NCBI GenBank assembly: GCA_026999335.1
Contig: JALTPW010000711.1
Location: 1-8,977 of the forward strand
Reading direction: 5' to 3'
Origin: Chromatiales bacterium
GTDB taxonomy: Bacteria > Pseudomonadota > Gammaproteobacteria > SZUA-152
Length of the DNA stretch: 8,977 nt
This document shows, one piece after another, positions 5,696 to 8,977 of this stretch. The position numbers and the translations under genes were made by a program. Positions within the stretch are counted from its first letter, which is position 1, and each line of letters starts with the position of its first letter. The notes below the pieces were generated by a model. It ran no database searches and was not told the DNA's origin. It saw nothing but the letters and a program-made list of their open reading frames with translations.

Positions 5696-5932
5696 ATGGC
5701 GAAAGCTAAGAAATACGACTATCGGGTGGTGCAGGCCACTGCCGGTTGGCGCGCAGAAATCATCCGCCGGGTGACCTCAAAAAAAACAATGGTTTCTAAG
5801 AGCCAGGATGGGTTTTGCAGTGAATCCGAGGCTAAAGAGTGGGGTGAACAGGCGCTGAAGTCATTTCTGAAGAGCCTCGATGAACGCAATAAACGCCGAT
5901 CCAGTCAGCGTGATAAAAGGCGACAAGAGTAA
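5696..5932 (+). CDS. DUF3622 family small basic protein
   Basis: A 78-residue cytoplasmic protein of unknown function. The sequence follows the conserved pattern I know for DUF3622 proteins of gammaproteobacteria: KKYDYRVVQATAGWRAEIIRR (6-26, quoted here in part as YDYRVV..WRAEIIRR), then TSKKTMVSKSQDGF (27-40), EAKEWGEQALKSFL (45-58), and a very basic end, NKRRSSQRDKRRQE. There is no signal peptide, membrane segment or cysteine motif other than a single Cys. The basic tail could contact nucleic acid, but that is inference. The start ATG is preceded by AGGAAG with about nine bases spacing. The gene stands alone between its own upstream region and a palindromic repeat pair that may terminate it. 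Confidence 0.82.
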   Translation: MAKAKKYDYRVVQATAGWRAEIIRRVTSKKTMVSKSQDGFCSESEAKEWGEQALKSFLKSLDERNKRRSSQRDKRRQE

Positions 5933-5975
5933 TATCCTTGATTGGATATGGAGGTGAGCTTTTATTGGCAGTCCA

Positions 5976-6055
5976 GTAGGGTGGGCACGTCTTTTGTGTG
6001 CCCACGCGGAATAACAGATAACGGTCTGATGCGTGGGTACAAGTGCCCACCCTAC
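5976..6055. repeat. Palindromic repeat pair GTAGGGTGGGCAC
   Basis: GTAGGGTGGGCAC (5976-5988) is repeated perfectly in reverse complement at 6043-6055. Inside it, TGTGCCCACGC (5996-6006) pairs with GCGTGGGTACA (6031-6041) at 10 of 11 positions. Each half is also a hairpin on its own (GTGGGCAC/GTGCCCAC on the left). This two-unit nested architecture marks a dispersed palindromic element of REPIN/MITE type, of a different sequence family from the one at 92-180. It lies 44 bases after the DUF3622 stop and 70 bases before the DUF1456 start. Confidence 0.8.
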
Positions 6056-6125
6056 ATAAGTAACCCAGCCGTTTTAGCGGGTGATTATTGAGTTGCAGTA
6101 TTGCGCCGGATTGAGGGAAATGTTT

Positions 6126-6578
6126 GTGACGAATGGTGATGTTTTGCGTAGTGTCCAGCAGATTTTCAACGTTGATGATTCAGAAATCGTTAACATTTTT
6201 GCGCTTGCAGAGTATCAGGTGACGCCTGAAAGCGTGGCTGCCTGGTTGAAGAATGACGATGAGCCCGGATTTCAAGCATGCAGTGACATCCATTTAGCTA
6301 TTTTTCTCAATGGATTGATTAATGATCAGCGCGGCAAAAAGGAAGGGCCGCAGCCAGACCCGGAACAGAGTATCAATAACAATATTGTTTTCAGAAAACT
6401 AAAGATCGCGCTGGATTTGCAGGCCGACGATATATTGGAAATTCTCGAGTCAGCCGATGTGCACCTCAGCAAGCATGAATTAAGTGCACTGTTTCGCAAG
6501 CCAGGCCACAAACACTACCGTGCCTGCAGCGACCAGGTCTTACGCGGTTTTATCGAAGGTGTGCGACTCAGATATTGA
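6126..6578 (+). CDS. DUF1456 family protein (YehS-like)
   Basis: About 150 residues, function unknown, cytoplasmic. It consists of two homologous halves typical of DUF1456/YehS. The first half has NGDVLRSVQQIFNVDD, ALAEYQVTPESVAAWLKNDD and FLNGLI. The second has NNNIVFRKLKIALDLQADDI, SKHELSALFRKPGHKHYRAC and LRGFIEGVRL. The RKPGHKHYR(A/P)C segment is the most recognisable family signature. Start choice: GTG at 6126 yields (M)TNGDVLR, matching the usual family N-terminus, and has GAGG nine bases upstream. The ATG at 6120 is in frame but only three bases from that GAGG. A GTG at 6081 would add a non-homologous extension. It converges with ureG, with 29 bp between stops and no visible terminator. 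Confidence 0.88.
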   Translation: MTNGDVLRSVQQIFNVDDSEIVNIFALAEYQVTPESVAAWLKNDDEPGFQACSDIHLAIFLNGLINDQRGKKEGPQPDPEQSINNNIVFRKLKIALDLQADDILEILESADVHLSKHELSALFRKPGHKHYRACSDQVLRGFIEGVRLRY

Positions 6579-6607
6579 GAGAAGGCTTATGGGACGAGCA
6601 ACGTGAT

Positions 6608-7228
6608 TTATTGGCTTGTCATCAACATCCCCTCACGGATTAAAAAATCAATCACAACATCCAGACCTTCACAGGTTTTTAGCTGGGTAAAGACAAAGGG
6701 CTTGCTGCCGCGCATGCGCTGACTGTCGGTGTTCATGACCTCCAGGGATGCACCCACCATCTCGGCAAGATCAATCTTGTTGATGACCAGAAGGTCAGAC
6801 TTGGTAATGCCGGGGCCGCCTTTACGCGGGATTTTTTCACCGGAAGCGACGTCAATGACATAAATCGTCAGATCCGCCAGTTCCGGGCTGAAGGTCGCGC
6901 TGAGGTTGTCGCCACCGCTTTCGATAAAGATGATGTCGAGGCCCGGAAATTTCTGCGACAGATCCTCCACGGCGGCCAGATTCATGGAAGCATCTTCGCG
7001 AATGGCGGTATGCGGGCAACCGCCGGTTTCTACGCCGACGATGCGCTCTGCTTCCAGTGCCTGCGCTTCAGTGAGGATGCGTTGGTCTTCGCGGGTATAA
7101 ATATCATTGGTGACCACGGCGATGTCGTAGTCATCGCGCATGGCCTTGCATAATCGCTCAAGCAGGGCGGTCTTGCCGGAGCCGACCGGGCCGCCGACAC
7201 CAACGCGCAGGGGGGCCTTTGAATTCAT
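6608..7228 (-). CDS. ureG: Urease accessory GTPase UreG
   Basis: UreG is the SIMIBI-class GTPase whose GTP hydrolysis drives nickel insertion into apo-urease as part of the UreD-UreF-UreG complex, receiving Ni from UreE. All expected motifs are visible in 206 residues: P-loop GGPVGSGKT (12-20), the metal-binding Cys-Pro-His motif in ETGGCPHTAIRED (67-79, C71 and H73), the ESGGDNL switch region (103-109), and the base-specificity motif NKID (150-153). Length is normal for the family. The ATG at 7228 has AGGA seven bases upstream. It is the last gene of the visible ureE-orf-ureF-ureG run. The 89 bp gap from ureF is unusually wide for this operon and contains copy 2 of the transposase-tail repeat. 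Confidence 0.97.
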   Translation of the reverse strand: MNSKAPLRVGVGGPVGSGKTALLERLCKAMRDDYDIAVVTNDIYTREDQRILTEAQALEAERIVGVETGGCPHTAIREDASMNLAAVEDLSQKFPGLDIIFIESGGDNLSATFSPELADLTIYVIDVASGEKIPRKGGPGITKSDLLVINKIDLAEMVGASLEVMNTDSQRMRGSKPFVFTQLKTCEGLDVVIDFLIREGMLMTSQ

Positions 7229-7247
7229 ATTTTATTCCTCACTTAAT

Positions 7248-7320
7248 TTAGTACTTTGATTTTCTGCGTATTTTGTAGAAAATTATTTCATGAAGGTACT
7301 TATCCCGTTCATTTGGGTTA
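7248..7320 (-). pseudogene. Transposase C-terminal remnant, copy 2 (between ureF and ureG)
   Basis: Bases 7260-7320 match 3386-3446 at 58 of 61 positions without gaps. On the - strand, from 7319, the frame reads NPNERDKYLHEIIFYKIRRK and then SKY and a TAA (7248-7250). It shares the beginning of copy 1 but lacks the following GGALNHF..SPAEM segment of about 55 bp, which is the hairpin-forming part. The last three bases (7318-7320) are the ureF stop codon. The element is therefore transcribed within the urease operon. Internal pairing is possible (AGTACTTT at 7250-7257 with AAGGTACT at 7293-7300, and TTTTCT with AGAAAA inside it), so the mRNA could carry a weak intercistronic hairpin. Confidence 0.55.
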
Positions 7321-8022
7321 GGATCTGAATAAACGGCTGTACTGGGTTTCGTGCAGGCTGCTGGCAATGGCCTGGGCCGGTGTGCTGGTGCCTATGGCGT
7401 CATCTTCAAGTGCGATGGCATGCTCAACGGCGGCGTTAATTTCCGCGCTGAATTGGTACAGGAGTTGCTGGCCTTCGGTTTGTCCCAGCGGCACCAGTTT
7501 GATAGCGGCCGCAACCGTGTTTTCCAGCCAGCTCCAGGTGTAACCCGTGAGTAAATCCTGCAAGGGAATCCGCCAATGGTGTGCGGCCAGTGCATAAGCT
7601 GCCAGTTGGCAACACATGAGCGAAGGGCGCCAGTTTTCCAGCTGCGGCCAGTCGTGGCTGTCGGGTAGCTGTTGCAATACCTTGAGCAGGGCCCGTGCCC
7701 GCTGTCGTTCTTCGTGGCGTAGCTCAGAGGTTTCACGACAGGCGTACAGCCATTGAGCCCAGTAGTGGAATTCCTCGTGATGGTTGCTGTTTGCGGCATC
7801 AAACAGCCGGACTAAAAGGGGCAGTTCGAGAGTTTGCAGGCTGTCGTCCAATATGGATTTCAACCAGTGACAAGTGTCTGTTTTGTTTTGTATCCAGCCG
7901 CACTCAACGGCCCACTCCAGCCCCTGCGAATAGGCAAAGGCACCGGTCGGCAGGTTGGGACTGATTAACTGCAGTAGACGCAGGCCTGGCAGGCCAGGAT
8001 TGGATAATTCAATGTCAGGCAT
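7318..8022 (-). CDS. ureF: Urease accessory protein UreF
   Basis: UreF bridges UreD and UreG and acts as the fidelity and recruitment factor during nickel loading of urease. The 234-residue all-helical protein shows the family N-terminal motif LLQLISPNLPTGAFAYSQGL (about 16-35), a central helical core with LMCCQLAAYALAAHHW, and the conserved C-terminus HETQYSRLFRS. The ATG at 8022 is preferred because homology begins right there. Its frame is open back to 8193, but that extension overlaps the upstream gene. The start overlaps the end of the small membrane protein gene by 8 bp, which suggests translational coupling. The stop codon is provided by the first bases of the transposase-tail repeat, yet the C-terminus is canonical, so function should be intact. 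Confidence 0.95.
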   Translation of the reverse strand: MPDIELSNPGLPGLRLLQLISPNLPTGAFAYSQGLEWAVECGWIQNKTDTCHWLKSILDDSLQTLELPLLVRLFDAANSNHHEEFHYWAQWLYACRETSELRHEERQRARALLKVLQQLPDSHDWPQLENWRPSLMCCQLAAYALAAHHWRIPLQDLLTGYTWSWLENTVAAAIKLVPLGQTEGQQLLYQFSAEINAAVEHAIALEDDAIGTSTPAQAIASSLHETQYSRLFRS

Positions 8023-8254
8023 GGTTTGTTGTTTTTGCCTGTATCCGTGCAGAGTGCGCGCCACCCAACAGCCTGGACAGGCCGATGAGCAGGGCGGCGA
8101 TGAGTAAAATCCCGACAATGAATCCTGTGCCCGCCATTTCAACACCGTGGGCCCAGGCATGGGCCAGCAGACCCGTTGACGAGCCAGTGTCATGTGCCTG
8201 CGCCAACGGGGAGGTCAGAGCTACGCCAATGGTCAGCAGTATTTTTGATTTCAT
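8015..8254 (-). CDS. Small exported or membrane protein in urease operon (unknown; HupE/UreJ-like position)
   Basis: This 79-residue protein has a clear signal peptide (MKSKILLTIGVALTSPLAQA, cleavage predicted after A20). It is followed by a short segment starting with His-Asp (H21) and containing H32 and H36, then one hydrophobic helix (about 44-62, GFIVGILLIAALLIGL) and a short basic tail ending in TTNHA. The ATG at 8254 has AAGGA seven bases upstream. It lies 10 bp after ureE and overlaps ureF by 8 bp, so it is an integral operon member. HupE/UreJ nickel transporters also begin with a signal peptide and a His-containing mature N-terminus, but they are about 200 residues with six helices. 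This protein is far shorter and is not simply one of them. It may be a small nickel-related membrane factor. Function is unproven. Confidence 0.75.
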   Translation of the reverse strand: MKSKILLTIGVALTSPLAQAHDTGSSTGLLAHAWAHGVEMAGTGFIVGILLIAALLIGLSRLLGGAHSARIQAKTTNHA

Positions 8255-8264
8255 AGGGTGTTCC

Positions 8265-8759
8265 TTATTCGTGGTTATGTGAATGGCTGTGTGAATGGCT
8301 GTGTGAATGATGGTGGCCTTCAGCGGCCTGTTGATAGGCGCCGGCCTCCGGTTCAAAGGGGGCTTGCTCAATAATCGGTGTAAGGCCCATTTGTCGCAGC
8401 ATGTCATCCAATACATGGTCGTGCTGGTAACGTAGCCAACCCTTTTCCACTTGCAAGGGAATGTGACGATTGCCCAGGTGATAGGCCGCACGGGCCAGCA
8501 GGGTGGGATCATCGCAATGGAGGGTGGAAACGGTTTCGGTCGCGGCGATCAGTTCAATGACCAGGCCGTCACCATTGCTCAGTCGATCACCACCTCGCAA
8601 CAGGGTGCCGCGTGGCAAAAACAGACCAACGTCCCGACCATCGTCCAACCTGGCGCGCAGGCGACTGCGCACACGTTGTTCGATGGGCAGGGTCAGTCGG
8701 CCATCGATGTCGCCACGTTTATCCATCACTGCATCAATAATGTGTGTCAGTTCAATCAT
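8265..8759 (-). CDS. ureE: Urease accessory nickel chaperone UreE
   Basis: UreE binds Ni(II) and passes it to UreG during urease maturation. The 164-residue protein shows the N-terminal peptide-binding domain (about 1-75, with LPIEQRVRSRLRARLDDGR and LPRGTLLRGGD) and the C-terminal metal-binding domain (about 76-140). The latter carries the dimer-interface motif AAYHLGNRHIPLQ (H99) and the HDHVLDDML segment (H113, H115). It ends in a His-rich tail, GHHHSHSHSHSHSHNHE, with nine histidines, typical of UreE forms that store several nickel ions. The ATG at 8759 is preceded by GAGA about eight bases upstream. It is the first gene of the visible operon. No ureA, ureB, ureC or ureD lies between it and the window edge 218 bp upstream. 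Confidence 0.96.
   Translation of the reverse strand: MIELTHIIDAVMDKRGDIDGRLTLPIEQRVRSRLRARLDDGRDVGLFLPRGTLLRGGDRLSNGDGLVIELIAATETVSTLHCDDPTLLARAAYHLGNRHIPLQVEKGWLRYQHDHVLDDMLRQMGLTPIIEQAPFEPEAGAYQQAAEGHHHSHSHSHSHSHNHE
8278..8313. repeat. Tandem 12-bp repeats encoding the UreE His-Ser tail
   Basis: TGTGAATGGCTG occurs at 8278-8289 and 8290-8301, with a third diverged unit at 8302-8313. On the coding strand each unit gives alternating His and Ser codons. The unit length is a multiple of three, so copy-number change would lengthen or shorten the tail without a frameshift. Confidence 0.8.
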
Positions 8760-8799
8760 GGTTTAATCTCTTTGGGTCGAATTCCCTGCAGCTCGCCGA

Positions 8800-8837
8800 C
8801 CAAAAGTAGGTTTTTTAAGAAAAGCGCCTATTTTTGG
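8800..8837. promoter_or_regulatory. Inverted repeat upstream of ureE
   Basis: CCAAAAGTAGG (8800-8810) is matched in reverse complement by CCTATTTTTGG (8827-8837) at 10 of 11 positions, with a 16-base AT-rich centre. It lies 40-78 bp upstream of the ureE start. It could be an operator for a dimeric regulator or an mRNA leader stem. No known binding consensus fits, and no confident promoter was found here. Confidence 0.3.
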
Positions 8838-8850
8838 TGCTGCGATTATC

Positions 8851-8977
8851 GTCATTCCGGCCTGTTTTTAGCCGGAATCCAGAGATTGCCGTCCCGGGAT
8901 CCGGTTTTCACCGGAGCGATTCATCCAGAGCGCTCAAAGTTTTCTACACTCTGGATTCCCGCCTGCGCGGGAATGAC
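8851..8977. repeat. Palindromic element with GTCATTCC ends
   Basis: The left unit GTCATTCCGGCC..GCCGGAATCCAGAG (8851-8884) is itself a hairpin (ATTCCGGC/GCCGGAAT). The right unit (8949-8977, starting CTCTGGATTCCCGCC and ending GGGAATGAC) is also a hairpin and is the approximate reverse complement of the left. The two GTCATTCC termini therefore face outward in inverted orientation across 127 bp. Such GTCATTCC..GGAATCCAG units are widespread dispersed repeats in proteobacterial genomes. The element ends exactly at the window edge, so it may continue. It separates ureE from whatever lies upstream. Confidence 0.75.

Noticed and set aside
5485..5709. 74-codon frame upstream of and overlapping the DUF3622 start
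   Set aside because: It starts only with TTG, has no ribosome binding site, and spans a probable promoter region; composition is not protein-like.
8023..8193. 57-residue N-terminal extension of UreF
   Set aside because: It overlaps the small membrane protein gene in another frame and has no similarity to UreF; homology starts at the ATG at 8022.
8785..8803. Sigma-54 promoter for ureE on the - strand (TTGGTCGGCGAGCTGC)
   Set aside because: The GG-N10-GC spacing fits, but the CAC after GG is absent and the TTGC box is degenerate; too weak to call.
8821..8842. NtrC-type enhancer (GCGCC..GGTGC) upstream of ureE
   Set aside because: The spacing between half sites is seven bases rather than five, and one half carries a mismatch; not a credible NtrC site.

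Overview
The window looks like chromosomal DNA from a gammaproteobacterium with moderate to high GC. Evidence for this is the family content (YehS/DUF1456, DUF3622, a urease accessory cluster, PAS-GGDEF signalling proteins) and several kinds of short palindromic repeat between genes. A periplasmic protein with two SoxW-like thioredoxin domains hints at a sulfur-metabolising or otherwise chemolithotrophic lineage, but this is inference and no species can be named.

Layout from left to right. (1) 1-848: the tail of an unidentified reading frame runs into a REP-type inverted pair, followed by an endonuclease III-related DNA glycosylase on the + strand. (2) 1023-3321: a soluble GGDEF diguanylate cyclase (- strand) and a secreted tandem thioredoxin protein (+ strand) diverge from a 364 bp intergenic region that holds a sigma-54-like site and a hairpin abutting the thioredoxin ribosome binding site. 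(3) 3322-5464: a decayed transposase tail lies in the convergent gap, then a membrane PAS-PAS-GGDEF protein (- strand) with a FliA(sigma-28)-like promoter candidate. (4) 5696-6578: two small conserved proteins of unknown function on the + strand (DUF3622 and DUF1456/YehS), separated by a second palindromic repeat pair. (5) 6608-8759: a - strand urease maturation operon in transcription order ureE, a small signal-peptide/single-TM protein, ureF, ureG. (6) 8760-8977: the ureE upstream region and a third palindromic element that runs to the window edge.

How the genes work together. UreE (His-rich nickel chaperone), UreF and UreG (GTPase) deliver nickel to urease. The small membrane protein between ureE and ureF overlaps the ureF start by 8 bp, so it is probably translated with the operon and may belong to nickel handling. 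UreABC and UreD are not in the window. The two GGDEF proteins both keep the catalytic motif and the inhibitory RxxD site, so both are predicted to make cyclic di-GMP.

The least ordinary signal is a 61 bp sequence present twice (58/61 identical), once between convergent genes near 3.4 kb and once inside the urease operon between ureF and ureG. Translated on the - strand it reads as the C-terminal tail of an integrase-core transposase. Both copies start at the same base of that tail, and copy 2 lacks the hairpin-forming segment present in copy 1. I found no clear evidence of a wholly new multi-gene system.
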